The notes under the pieces: generated by a model
Told to the model about the DNA's origin: nothing
Databases searched by the model: none
What the model saw: the letters and a program-made list of their open reading frames with translations, nothing else
Position numbers and translations under genes: made by a program
NCBI GenBank assembly: GCA_019695115.1
Contig: JAIBAP010000004.1
Coordinates: 1-64,000, forward strand
Direction of reading: 5' to 3'
DNA: 64,000 bases
From: Caldilineales bacterium
GTDB taxonomy: Bacteria > Chloroflexota > Anaerolineae > J102
Part shown: one piece after another, positions 25,740 through 34,435 of the stretch
Layout of the letters: each line of letters begins with the position of its first letter
Position numbering within the stretch: the first letter of the stretch is position 1

Positions 25740-27341
25740 ATGTCAACCAAAACCCGCCCCGTCATCCTCGAATCAGGCATCCCCGTCCAGCCGGTCTACG
25801 GGCCGGAGGACATCGGCGGGGGCGAAGCGCCGCCGGGCATCGGCCGGCCGGGTGAGTTCCCCTTCACCCGCGGCATCCACCCGCTGATGTATCGCCAGCG
25901 CCCCTTCACCATGCGCCAGTACGCCGGGTTCGGCACACCCGCGGCCACCAACGAACGCTTCAAATTCCTGATCGAAAACGGCCAGACCGCGCTCAACGTC
26001 GCCTTCGACCTGCCCACGCAGATGGGGCTGGACTCGGCCGACCCCCTGGCCGAGGGCGAAGTGGGGCGGGTGGGCATGGCGGTGGATACCTTGGCCGACA
26101 TGGAGGTGGCCTTCGCCGGCATCCCCATCGACCGCATCAGCGTCTCGCTGACCGTGAACGCGGTGGCCGCGCCGATCATGGCCATGTATTTCGTCGTGGC
26201 TGAAAAACACGGCCTGCCTCTGGCCGAAGTGCGCGGCACGGCCCAGAACGACATCCTCAAAGAACACATCGGCCGCGGGGCCTGGGTCTTCCCGGTGGAG
26301 CCGGGCGTGAAGCTGATCGGCGACACGATCGAATTCTGCGCCCGCCAGGCGCCCAAATACTACCCCGTCTCCGTCTGCGGCTACCACATCCGCGAATCGG
26401 GCGCGCACCCGGTGCAGGAGATCGCCTACGCCTTCGGCATCGCCCAGGAATACATCCGCCGCGGGCTGGCCCGCGGGCTGGCCGTGGACGAATTCGCCGG
26501 CCAGATCTCCTTCAATTTCGACATCTTCGGCAATTTCTTCGAGCAGATCGGCAAATTCCGGGCGGCGCGGCGGCTGTGGGCCAGGCTAATGCGGGACGAA
26601 TTCGCCGCCCAGGACCCGCGCACCATGCAGATGAAGATGATCGCCGGCGGCGGCGGCGGCGGGCTGACCATCGAGCAGCCAGAGAACAACATCGTGCGCG
26701 GGGCCTACTACGCCCTCATCTCCGCCCTCTCTGGCACGCAGACCATGGCCCTGTGCAGCTACGACGAGGCCTACACCATCCCCACCGAAAAGGCGGCGCT
26801 GATCTCGCTGCGCACGATGCAGATCCTGATCGAAGAGATGGGCGTGGGCGACACCGTGGATCCGTTGGGCGGCGCCTACTACGTGGAATGGCTGACGAAC
26901 GAGATGGAGAACCGCATCGTGGCCGAGATGCAGCGGGTGCAGAGGCAGTGGGGCGGCATCGTGCCGGCGGTGAGCGAGGGCCTCATCCAGTCCGAGGTGG
27001 CGCGACAGGCCTATGAGAGCGAGCGCAGAATGCAGGCGGGCGAGATCGCCAAGGTGGGCGTCAATCGCTACCGCATGGAGGAGGAGGCGCGGGAGGTGGA
27101 GATGCACCCCTACCGCGGCGAGGATGCCGAGGAATCGATCCGCCGCACCGCCCAGGTGAAGGCGGGGCGCGAGGCCGAAGCCGTGGCCGCGGCCCTGGCC
27201 CAACTGCACGCTGACGCCGCCGCCGGCCAGAACACGATGCCGGCGCTGATGGCCGCCGTGCGCGCCTACGCCACCCTGGGCGAGATCATGAGCGTGCTCA
27301 AGGGCGTTTACGGCGTCTTTCGCGAGCCTGTACGATTATGA
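25740..27341 (+). CDS. Acyl-CoA mutase large subunit (methylmalonyl-CoA mutase N-domain family)
   Basis: The 533-residue TIM-barrel subunit has YRQRPFTMRQYAGFGT (about 48-63), AFDLPTQMGLDSADP and AQNDILKEH as in methylmalonyl-CoA mutase. There are Phe and Met where methylmalonyl-CoA mutase usually has Trp and Ile (PWTIRQYAGF), so the acyl pocket differs and a bulkier substrate is plausible. There is no B12 domain; the partner is at 25106. By context it interconverts (2-aminophenyl)succinyl-CoA and (2-aminobenzyl)malonyl-CoA. ATG 25740 follows the repeat and lacks a good ribosome site. Confidence 0.85.
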   Translation: MSTKTRPVILESGIPVQPVYGPEDIGGGEAPPGIGRPGEFPFTRGIHPLMYRQRPFTMRQYAGFGTPAATNERFKFLIENGQTALNVAFDLPTQMGLDSADPLAEGEVGRVGMAVDTLADMEVAFAGIPIDRISVSLTVNAVAAPIMAMYFVVAEKHGLPLAEVRGTAQNDILKEHIGRGAWVFPVEPGVKLIGDTIEFCARQAPKYYPVSVCGYHIRESGAHPVQEIAYAFGIAQEYIRRGLARGLAVDEFAGQISFNFDIFGNFFEQIGKFRAARRLWARLMRDEFAAQDPRTMQMKMIAGGGGGGLTIEQPENNIVRGAYYALISALSGTQTMALCSYDEAYTIPTEKAALISLRTMQILIEEMGVGDTVDPLGGAYYVEWLTNEMENRIVAEMQRVQRQWGGIVPAVSEGLIQSEVARQAYESERRMQAGEIAKVGVNRYRMEEEAREVEMHPYRGEDAEESIRRTAQVKAGREAEAVAAALAQLHADAAAGQNTMPALMAAVRAYATLGEIMSVLKGVYGVFREPVRL

Positions 27342-27375
27342 TCGTTTTCTCGGAACTATGCAGAATAAAGCGATT

Positions 27376-27723
27376 TCATATGTCTAGCTGAAAATGCATA
27401 GCTTCGATGATTTTTTGGCGTAGCCCAAAACCAGCTAGTTCACCGAGACTCCTTTCTAGTCTGCTTTTGTCCAGTGTACGGATTTGATAACATAATGCAA
27501 TTGAATCGACAAGTAAACCCGCTGTTCCCGACGGTAGAAGAACCTCATTAGGATAGATGACTCGATCAGCGGATTTCTTTGAAGTCAAGGGAATAACATT
27601 CACCACTGGCAAAAGCTGATTGATCCGCTCTCTACTCACAACCAAGACTGGACGCCGACCGCCCTGCTCCGATCCGCTCACAGGATCCAGGGTGGCAAGG
27701 AAAACACACCATTGGTATTTCAT
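27376..27723 (-). CDS. MazF/PemK-type toxin
   Basis: This 115-residue protein starts at ATG 27723 (MKYQWCVFLATLDP). RRPVLVVSRERIN and VNVIPLTS are the hallmark of the MazF/PemK/CcdB fold of mRNA interferases. It overlaps the upstream antitoxin by 4 nt. The base composition is clearly AT-richer than the flanks, a sign of transfer. It is oriented against the aromatic operon and sits between the mutase and hydantoinase genes. Confidence 0.8.
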   Translation of the reverse strand: MKYQWCVFLATLDPVSGSEQGGRRPVLVVSRERINQLLPVVNVIPLTSKKSADRVIYPNEVLLPSGTAGLLVDSIALCYQIRTLDKSRLERSLGELAGFGLRQKIIEAMHFQLDI

Positions 27724-27968
27724 TGAGGCATTTCCCACCATTCGCCATCAGCAGCAGCAAATGCCTGCATGTTTTCATAAAGATCTTGCAAGAACATAGG
27801 ATCGTGTACAGCCAACTCTAGCTGTCTAAGTTTCTCTCCTTCTTGATCCAAAGCATCGTTCTCGAGAAACTTTTCAACTAATCTGTATTCTTCTAAAGGC
27901 AAAATAACACCAATTGCGTTCCCAGTAATATCTGTGATCAATTGGCGTTTAAGTGCGACTTTTAGCAT
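27720..27968 (-). CDS. Antitoxin of the MazF-type pair
   Basis: The 82-residue acidic protein has a short N-terminal swapped-hairpin-like segment (ITDITGNAIGVILPLEEYRLVEKFLE) and a charged C-terminal tail, as in Phd/MazE-like antitoxins. It sits first in the pair with ATGA coupling to the toxin. GAGGTGA precedes the ATG. The composition is AT-rich like the toxin. Confidence 0.75.
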   Translation of the reverse strand: MLKVALKRQLITDITGNAIGVILPLEEYRLVEKFLENDALDQEGEKLRQLELAVHDPMFLQDLYENMQAFAAADGEWWEMPQ

Positions 27969-28145
27969 AGTTCACCTCGAATTTTTCATTTCTTTGAAAA
28001 TGATCCATCTACGATTGAACCGCTGGATGGCAGACCCACTGTGAGCCTCTGAAGCCTGGCAACGGGCCTGACTACCTGGCTCAACGCTTCACCAAGCATA
28101 CCATGTTTCTCCTCGTCAACCAACTGCGCCCCCACGGAGACCTTC

Positions 28146-30224
28146 ATGCGCCTCGGCTGTGATATCGGCGGCACCTTCACCGATTTCGTGCTCTTGGACG
28201 ACGCCAGCGGCGAAATGCACGTCTACAAATGCCTGACCACGCCCGGCGATCCCTCGGACGCGGTGGAAGAGGGCGTGCGGGCGCTGTCCGCGCGCCTCCC
28301 CGACCTGGCCAGGCGACTGCAAGAGGTCATCCACGGCACCACGCTGGTGATCAACGCCATCATCGAGCGCAAAGGCGCGGTCACCGCCCTGCTGACCACG
28401 GCGGGCTTCGGCGATGTGCTGGAGATGGGCCGCGAAATCCGCTACGCACCCTACGATATCTTCGCCGAATTTCCGGAACCGCTCGTCCCCCGCCACCGCC
28501 GACTAGAAGTGCGGGAGCGGGTGCGGGCCGACGGCAAGGTGCTGATCCCCCTGGCGGAGGAGGAGGCGCGGGCCGTCGTCCGCCATCTCCCCGGCCTGGG
28601 CGTGGACTCCGTGGCCGTCTGCCTGCTCAACTCCTTCGAGAACCCGGCCCACGAGCTGGCGCTGAAACAGATCGTCCAGGAAGAGCTGCCCGGCCTCTCC
28701 CTCTCCATCTCCTACGAGGTGCTGCCGCAGATCCGCGAGTACGAGCGCACCAGCACCACGGTCGCCAATGCTTATGTCAAGCCGCTGGTCGAACGCTACC
28801 TGCGCCGGCTGTCCGGGCGCCTGGCCGGGCTGGGCTTTGCCGGGCGCCTGTTCATCATGCTTTCCAGCGGCGGCGTCACCTCGGTCGAGACCGCGGCGGA
28901 GTTCCCGGTGCGGATCATCGAATCTGGCCCGACGGCGGCGGTCATCGCCGGAGAATATTTCAGCCGTCTGTTTGGGATGCCGGAGATGTTTTGCTTCGAT
29001 ATGGGCGGCACGACGGCCAAATCCTGCCTGATCCAGGACGGACAGGCGGGCGTGGTGCCGACGTTCGAGGTGGGGCGGGTGCAACGCTTTATGAAAGGCA
29101 GCGGCCTGACGATTCAAGTGCCGGTGGTGGATTTGATGGAGATCGGCGCCGGCGGGGGGAGCATCGCCCACGTCAGCCGGATGGGCACCCTGCAAGTGGG
29201 GCCAGAAAGCGCCAGCGCCGTCCCCGGCCCGATCTGCTACGGGCGGGGCGGCGCGCAACCCACCGTCACCGACGCCGATCTGCTGCTCGGCTACCTGGAC
29301 GCGGCTTACTTTCTGGGGGGCGCAATGTCCCTGGACGCGGAGGCTGCCCGGAAAGGGATCGAGACCCAAATTGCCGAACCCCTGGGCGTCTCGTATTTGC
29401 AGGCGGTGTGGGGCATCCACGATCTGATCAACGAGACCATGGCCGCAGCGGCGAAAACACACATCGCCGAACGGGGCGGCAACCCCCGGCTGGTCACAGT
29501 GGCCGCGTTCGGGGGCGCGGGGCCGGTGCACGCCTACGGACTGGCGCGCAAACTGGGCGCGCCGCGCGTCGTCGTCCCGCCCAACGCGGGGGTGGGGTCG
29601 GCGCTCGGGTTTTTCACCGCCCCGCGCGCCTTCGATCTGGTGCGGAGTCACAAAGTCCCGCTGGCGAGTGCGGATTTCCACGAGATCGAACGCCTTTTCC
29701 GCACCATCGAGGCGGAGGGCGAAAGGACGCTACGAAGAGCCGGGGCCATCGAACCCATCGTTTACACCCGCTCGGTGGATGCGCGGTTCGTCGGGCAGGG
29801 TTCGGAAACCAACCTGCCCCTGCCGGACGGCGATTTCGGCACGTTCACCCCGGAGACGCTGCGCCGCCGGTTCGACGAAGGGTACGAGAAACTGTATGGG
29901 CGCACCTACCCGGAGATTCCGGTGGAGTTCGTCAACTTCCGCGTGCGGGCGAGTTTGCCGATCCAATTGCTGGAGTTGCCCCGTTTGCAGACGAACAGGC
30001 AAGGTTCGAACGCGGCGCGGAAAGGCGAACGGCTGGCGTACTCCGGCCTGGCGGGGGGCTTCATCCCCTTTGCCGTCTACGACCGCTACCTGCTCCCGCC
30101 CGGCGCCGCCTTCCCCGGCCCGGCCATCATCGAGGAGCGGGAGTCCACCGTGATCGTGGGCGAGGACGCGCGGGCGCGGGTGGATGAGTTTGGGTTTTTG
30201 TGGATGGAGTTGGAGGGCGCATGA
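28146..30224 (+). CDS. Hydantoinase/oxoprolinase A subunit (ATP-dependent lactamase)
   Basis: The 692-residue protein begins with the actin-fold ATP motif CDIGGTFTDF (residues 5-14); HGTTLVINAIIERKG, FDMGGTTAKSCL near 285 and GGAGPVHAYGLARKLG near 460 are typical of HyuA. The family hydrolyses cyclic amides, often using ATP. Next to a heteroaromatic ring hydroxylase and CoA-transferase, opening of the oxindole lactam to (2-aminophenyl)succinate is the likely job, as for the hydantoinase-like enzyme of the iaa pathway. ATGA overlap with subunit B. Confidence 0.88.
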   Translation: MRLGCDIGGTFTDFVLLDDASGEMHVYKCLTTPGDPSDAVEEGVRALSARLPDLARRLQEVIHGTTLVINAIIERKGAVTALLTTAGFGDVLEMGREIRYAPYDIFAEFPEPLVPRHRRLEVRERVRADGKVLIPLAEEEARAVVRHLPGLGVDSVAVCLLNSFENPAHELALKQIVQEELPGLSLSISYEVLPQIREYERTSTTVANAYVKPLVERYLRRLSGRLAGLGFAGRLFIMLSSGGVTSVETAAEFPVRIIESGPTAAVIAGEYFSRLFGMPEMFCFDMGGTTAKSCLIQDGQAGVVPTFEVGRVQRFMKGSGLTIQVPVVDLMEIGAGGGSIAHVSRMGTLQVGPESASAVPGPICYGRGGAQPTVTDADLLLGYLDAAYFLGGAMSLDAEAARKGIETQIAEPLGVSYLQAVWGIHDLINETMAAAAKTHIAERGGNPRLVTVAAFGGAGPVHAYGLARKLGAPRVVVPPNAGVGSALGFFTAPRAFDLVRSHKVPLASADFHEIERLFRTIEAEGERTLRRAGAIEPIVYTRSVDARFVGQGSETNLPLPDGDFGTFTPETLRRRFDEGYEKLYGRTYPEIPVEFVNFRVRASLPIQLLELPRLQTNRQGSNAARKGERLAYSGLAGGFIPFAVYDRYLLPPGAAFPGPAIIEERESTVIVGEDARARVDEFGFLWMELEGA

Positions 30225-31885
30225 AATTCGACCCCATCACCCTCGAAATCCTTTGGCGACGGCTGCTCTCCATCGTCGATGAGGCGGACGCGGCGGTGGC
30301 GCGCACGGCTTTCTCCAGCGTTTTGCGCGACGCCCATGACTATACCTGCATGTTCACCGACCGGCAGGGGCGGGAACTCGTGCAAGGGACGTTGGCCACG
30401 CCCGGCCAGAGCGGGGCCATGGCCCTGGGCATCAAAAAACTGGTGCAGAGCATCCCCGCCCACACCTTCGCCGAGGGCGATGTGTTCATCACCAACGACC
30501 CCTGGGCGCTGGCCGGACACCTGAACGATATTTGCGTCTTCAGCCCCATTTTCCACCACGACCAGCTGGCCGCGTTCACCGCCTGCGTGCTGCACCATGC
30601 CGACATCGGCGGGCGGATAGCGTCCGACAACCACGACGTGTTCGAGGAAGGACTGTTCATCCCCCTGGTCAAGCTGTACGACGCCGGCCAGCTCAACCAG
30701 GCCGTGCTGGACCTGATCCGCTGGAACGTGCGCACGCCGGAGAATGTGATCGGCGACATCCGCGCCCAAATCGCGGCCAACCATGTCTGCGCGCAGCAGG
30801 TGCGGCGGATGCTGGAGGAGTACCATCTGGCCGGGCTGGACGAGCTGGCAGAGGAGATCATCGCCCGCAGCGAGGCCAGTGTGCGCGGGGCCATCGCCCA
30901 GACGCCGCCGGGAGTTTACCGGGCCGAGGGCCGGATCGAGCAGATGGCGGGCCGCGACGACCTGGTGATCCGGGCGGCAGTGGAGGTGCGGGGCAGCGAT
31001 CTTTTCATCGATCTCAACGGCTCCTCGCCGCAGGTGGATTGGGGCGGGAATGTGGTCTTCAACTTCACTTACGCCTATGTCCACACGGCGATCAAAAGCA
31101 TCTTCGACCCCGATTTGCCGAACAACGAGGGGGCTGCCGCGCCCATTCACCTCACCGCGCCCGAAGGCACGGTGGTCAACTGCCGTTTTCCGGCGGCGGT
31201 GGCCGCGCGCATGCAGATCGGTCACTTCCTGACCGAAATCATCTACCGCGCCCTGGCCCCGGCCCTGCCCGACCGCGTGCTCGCGGCCAGCGGCGGCACG
31301 CCGGCCACCATGACCGTGTTCTATGGCCGCGGCCACGACCGCCGGCCCTTCCACGCCGTGCTGATCCGCGGCGGCGGCATGGGCGCCAGCGCCCGCGGGG
31401 ATGGGGCCGGCTGCTTCATCTTCCCGGCCAACGGCGCCAACACCCCGGTGGAGATCCTGGAGAGCGACACCCCCCTGGTCTTCGAGCGGCGGGAACTGAT
31501 CCCCGATTCGGGCGGCGCCGGCGAGTTCCGCGGCGCCCTGGGCCGCCGGGCGGTGATCCGCGTGCCCGACGACGAGACCGCGCCCCTGCCGCCGGTGACT
31601 TTGGGCGTGCAATCGGGCCGCTTCCGCCTGCCGCCGGAAGGATTGGCGGGCGGGCAGCCGGGCCGCTGCGCCCGCTTCCTGGTCAACGGCGTTCCCGGCG
31701 ACCCCTACGGCCTGACGCGCTTGCAGCCGGGCGATGTGGTGACGCTGGAAGGCGCGGGCGGGGGCGGCTATGGCGATCCCCAGCGCCGCCAGCCGGAACG
31801 GATCGAAAAAGACCTGCACGAAGGCAAGATCACGCCCGCAGGCGCGCAGCGAAACTACGGTTTCGGTGTTTCTAAATCATCGTAA
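30221..31885 (+). CDS. Hydantoinase/oxoprolinase B subunit
   Basis: This 554-residue HyuB protein starts MKFDPITLEILWRRL; VFITNDPWALAGHLNDICVF (about 88-107) and HHADIGGR (about 126) are the family hallmarks, with a C-terminal GGGGYGDPQRR. It forms the second half of the ATP-dependent ring-opening enzyme with the preceding gene. Start chosen at ATG 30221, which overlaps the subunit A stop; a GTG frame extension upstream lies inside subunit A and is rejected. Confidence 0.88.
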   Translation: MKFDPITLEILWRRLLSIVDEADAAVARTAFSSVLRDAHDYTCMFTDRQGRELVQGTLATPGQSGAMALGIKKLVQSIPAHTFAEGDVFITNDPWALAGHLNDICVFSPIFHHDQLAAFTACVLHHADIGGRIASDNHDVFEEGLFIPLVKLYDAGQLNQAVLDLIRWNVRTPENVIGDIRAQIAANHVCAQQVRRMLEEYHLAGLDELAEEIIARSEASVRGAIAQTPPGVYRAEGRIEQMAGRDDLVIRAAVEVRGSDLFIDLNGSSPQVDWGGNVVFNFTYAYVHTAIKSIFDPDLPNNEGAAAPIHLTAPEGTVVNCRFPAAVAARMQIGHFLTEIIYRALAPALPDRVLAASGGTPATMTVFYGRGHDRRPFHAVLIRGGGMGASARGDGAGCFIFPANGANTPVEILESDTPLVFERRELIPDSGGAGEFRGALGRRAVIRVPDDETAPLPPVTLGVQSGRFRLPPEGLAGGQPGRCARFLVNGVPGDPYGLTRLQPGDVVTLEGAGGGGYGDPQRRQPERIEKDLHEGKITPAGAQRNYGFGVSKSS

Positions 31886-32077
31886 TCATCCCTACCCCCT
31901 CCGCCGGCCTCGAGGTGGAGCGCCCGTTTGCCAGCGCCCGCAACCCTCAGGACATACGATCCGGACCCGCCCCCCCAACCGCACAAGGAGGCTGCCTATC
32001 GACGACGAACGCCGCCCACACACTCGCACCGTCCCAATCCTTTATCCATTCACTCATTTGCTTTGGGAGGTAACGCA

Positions 32078-32665
32078 ATGAACACTCGTCAGATCGCACT
32101 GGCCGCGGCCCTGCTGGCCCTGGTCTTCCTCGCCCACGCCGCCGGCCGTTTTGCCCAGATCGGCGGCGCCCAGATCGCGCTCAGCATCGCCGTCTACACG
32201 CTCATGGCCCTGCTGCTGGCCCCATCGTTGGGGTGGGGGCCGCTGGTCGGCATCGCCCTGGGTGTGGGCATCCTCACCATGCTGGCCACCTCCAGCCCGG
32301 TGCCCTGGGCCAACATCCCCGCCCACGGCGGCGGCTTCCTGGTCGCTGCCTTCCTGGCCAAACGCTTCGTGAAGAAGAATGAAGCCCTGGCGCTGGGGCC
32401 GCAGCAAGTCATCCTGGCCGTGGCCACCAACATCGCCTGGGTGCTGTTCGCCATCTTCACCTGGGTGGGCATCAACCCGGCTTCCGGCTTCCACGAACGC
32501 AACTTCGCACGCATGGGCATGACCTTCGGCGAAGGTTTCATCGCCTGGTTCCTGTTCGGCTTCGTCGGCGTCGTCATCCCCACCTGGATCTTCGGGGCCA
32601 TCATCCTGCCCATCCTCTACCGGGCGGTGCGCCCTGCCCTCGTCCGCCAGGGCATGCTCGGCTAG
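32078..32665 (+). CDS. ECF transporter S component (substrate-binding membrane protein)
   Basis: The 195-residue membrane protein has about five to six helices, starts right before ECF ATPase and T genes, and has a GGGAGG ribosome site. The pattern of LLLAPSLGWGPLVGIALGVG, then a Pro-rich TSSPVPWANIPAHGGGF loop resembles the TrpP tryptophan S-component layout; this similarity is judged by eye and weak. In this aromatic cluster tryptophan, indoleacetate or a cofactor are candidate cargoes. Confidence 0.65.
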   Translation: MNTRQIALAAALLALVFLAHAAGRFAQIGGAQIALSIAVYTLMALLLAPSLGWGPLVGIALGVGILTMLATSSPVPWANIPAHGGGFLVAAFLAKRFVKKNEALALGPQQVILAVATNIAWVLFAIFTWVGINPASGFHERNFARMGMTFGEGFIAWFLFGFVGVVIPTWIFGAIILPILYRAVRPALVRQGMLG

Positions 32666-32680
32666 ATCCCTGCTCACCGC

Positions 32681-32713
32681 GCGCCCCGGCCCGGCTGGAT
32701 CAGGCCGGGGCGC
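32681..32713 (+). terminator. 11-bp GC-rich hairpin inside the ECF operon
   Basis: GCGCCCCGGCC (32681-32691) pairs perfectly with 32703-32713 around an 11-nt loop; CCCCTTTG follows. It lies between the S-component and the first ATPase and may lower downstream expression relative to the S protein. Confidence 0.5.
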
Positions 32714-32736
32714 CCCTTTGCTCGCAAGGAGCCGCC

Positions 32737-33603
32737 ATGCCCGTCCCAGAGGCCGTCATCGCCCTTGAAGATGTGTACTACAAATACCCCACCAGCCAGG
32801 ACTGGGTCTTGCGGGGGGTGAACCTGGAGATCTACCGCGGCGAGTTCCTGGGGCTGGTGGGCACCACCAGCGCCGGCAAAACCACGCTCTGCCAGTGCTT
32901 CAACGGCCTCATCCCCCACTACACCCTGGGAACCTACTCCGGGCAGACGCTGGTCGAGGGCAAAGACACCCGTGAAAGCGATGTCGCCAGCCTCTCCGGC
33001 GCGGTGGGCGTGGTCTTCCAGGATGCCGACGCCCAGCTGGTGATGTCGTCGGTGCTGGAGGAGGTGATGCTGGGCCTGACCATGCGGGGGATGCCGGGCC
33101 GGCAGGCGCGAGACAAGGCGCGGCAGATGTTGGAGAAGATGGGCATCGCCCACCTGGCCGAGCGCCCGCCCTACGCCCTCTCCGGCGGCCAGAAACAGCG
33201 CGCGGCCATTGCTGCGGTCATGGTCATGCGCCCCAAGATCCTGGTGCTGGACGAAGCCACCTCCGAGTTGGACTCGCTGACCGTGCACCGCATCTTCGAC
33301 CTCTGCCAGGAACTGAACGAACAGGGCGAGACCATCGTCCTGGTCACACACGAGATGGAATTGCTCTCGCAGTACGCCGACCGCATCGTGCTTTTCGACG
33401 CCGGGCAGGTGCTGCTGCAAGGCCCACCCCGCCAGGTCTTCCAGCAGGCCGAGACCTTCCACCGCGTGGGGGTGCGGCTGCCGCAGGTCACAGAACTGGT
33501 GCAGTCCTTGGGCGGGCGGCTGGGCGCGGCCACGCTGCCACTGAGCGTGGACGAGGCGCAGGCCCTGATCGCAGGGCAGGGAGGCAACGGCGATGCCCAC
33601 TGA
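32737..33603 (+). CDS. ECF transporter ATPase (EcfA, first)
   Basis: This 288-residue ABC ATPase has Walker A GTTSAGKTTLC (about 47-57), Q-loop VGVVFQDAD, signature LSGGQKQRAA and Walker B ILVLDEATSELD with switch His in LVTHEME. It pairs with the following ATPase as a heterodimer driving the S component. Overlaps the next gene by 11 nt. Confidence 0.9.
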   Translation: MPVPEAVIALEDVYYKYPTSQDWVLRGVNLEIYRGEFLGLVGTTSAGKTTLCQCFNGLIPHYTLGTYSGQTLVEGKDTRESDVASLSGAVGVVFQDADAQLVMSSVLEEVMLGLTMRGMPGRQARDKARQMLEKMGIAHLAERPPYALSGGQKQRAAIAAVMVMRPKILVLDEATSELDSLTVHRIFDLCQELNEQGETIVLVTHEMELLSQYADRIVLFDAGQVLLQGPPRQVFQQAETFHRVGVRLPQVTELVQSLGGRLGAATLPLSVDEAQALIAGQGGNGDAH

Positions 33604-34435
33604 ACCGCTGATCCGCGTCGAAAAGATGAGCTTCGCCTACCGGCCCGGCGTCGATGTCATCCACGATATCGACCTCACCATCGATCCGGGAGAATTCACC
33701 GCCATCATCGGCAACAACGGCTCTGGCAAGAGCACGCTGATGAAGCTGATCCTGGGCCTGCTCAAGCCCACGCGGGGCCGCATCACCGTCGGCGGCATCG
33801 ACACCCGCACGGCCAAAGTCTCGGACATGGCCCGGCGCATCGGCTTCATCTTCCAGGAGCCGAACGAGCAGTTGTTCGCCAACTCGGTGGAAGAAGAGGT
33901 CCGCTTTGGCCTGCGCAACCTGGACTTGACGGCGGAGGAGGTCGAAAGCCGGGTGAACGAGACCCTCGACCTCTTCGGCCTGCAGCCCCTGCGCGAGGTC
34001 TTCCCACGTTTCCTGGCCCGCGGCGACAAACAGAAGGTCTGCATTGCCGCCATCGTGGCCATGCACCCGCAGATCATCCTCCTGGACGAACCAACCACCG
34101 GCCAGGATCACCGCGATAGCCGCAAGATCATGGAACTGGCCGAGACGCTGAACGCCAGGGGCATCACCGTGCTGCTGGTGACGCACGACATGCCCAACGT
34201 CGCCCAATACGCCCGCCGGGTGATCCTGCTCAACGATGGCGTGCTGGTCAAGCGCGCGGCCACCCTGGAGGTGCTGGCCGACCCGGCGCTGATGCAATCG
34301 TGCAGCCTGGTGCCGCCGCAGATCACGCGGCTGGGGCTGGCCATGCAGCCGTTGGGCCTCCAGCCGGCGCTGAAGGTGCAGGAGATGGCCGCGCAGCTGG
34401 CGCACTGGCTCGACCAAAGGCAGGCAAGCGCATGA
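33593..34435 (+). CDS. ECF transporter ATPase (EcfA, second) with altered signature
   Basis: This 280-residue ABC ATPase has Walker A IGNNGSGKSTL (about 40-50), Q-loop GFIFQEPNEQLFANSVEEEV typical of ECF, Walker B IILLDEPTTGQD and switch LVTHDMP. The ABC signature reads FLARGDKQKV instead of LSGGQ-K/R, so one of the two ATP sites of the heterodimer may be degenerate. Start overlaps the preceding ATPase; stop overlaps the T gene (ATGA). Confidence 0.88.
   Translation: MPTEPLIRVEKMSFAYRPGVDVIHDIDLTIDPGEFTAIIGNNGSGKSTLMKLILGLLKPTRGRITVGGIDTRTAKVSDMARRIGFIFQEPNEQLFANSVEEEVRFGLRNLDLTAEEVESRVNETLDLFGLQPLREVFPRFLARGDKQKVCIAAIVAMHPQIILLDEPTTGQDHRDSRKIMELAETLNARGITVLLVTHDMPNVAQYARRVILLNDGVLVKRAATLEVLADPALMQSCSLVPPQITRLGLAMQPLGLQPALKVQEMAAQLAHWLDQRQASA

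Noticed and set aside
22207-27341. Ordinary propionate/methylmalonyl-CoA pathway
   Set aside because: No propionyl-CoA carboxylase or MeaB-type chaperone is present, the mutase is split, and CoA-transferase, Glu-less dehydrogenase and hydantoinase do not belong there. Kept only as an alternative.
28146-31885. Stand-alone 5-oxoprolinase or hydantoin utilisation operon
   Set aside because: No carbamoylase, racemase or hydantoin transporter is nearby; the genes sit within an aromatic operon. Substrate remains unproven.
31886-32077. Riboswitch ahead of the ECF genes
   Set aside because: The 192-bp leader has no recognisable cobalamin, thiamine or other riboswitch core; only a plain ribosome site is visible.
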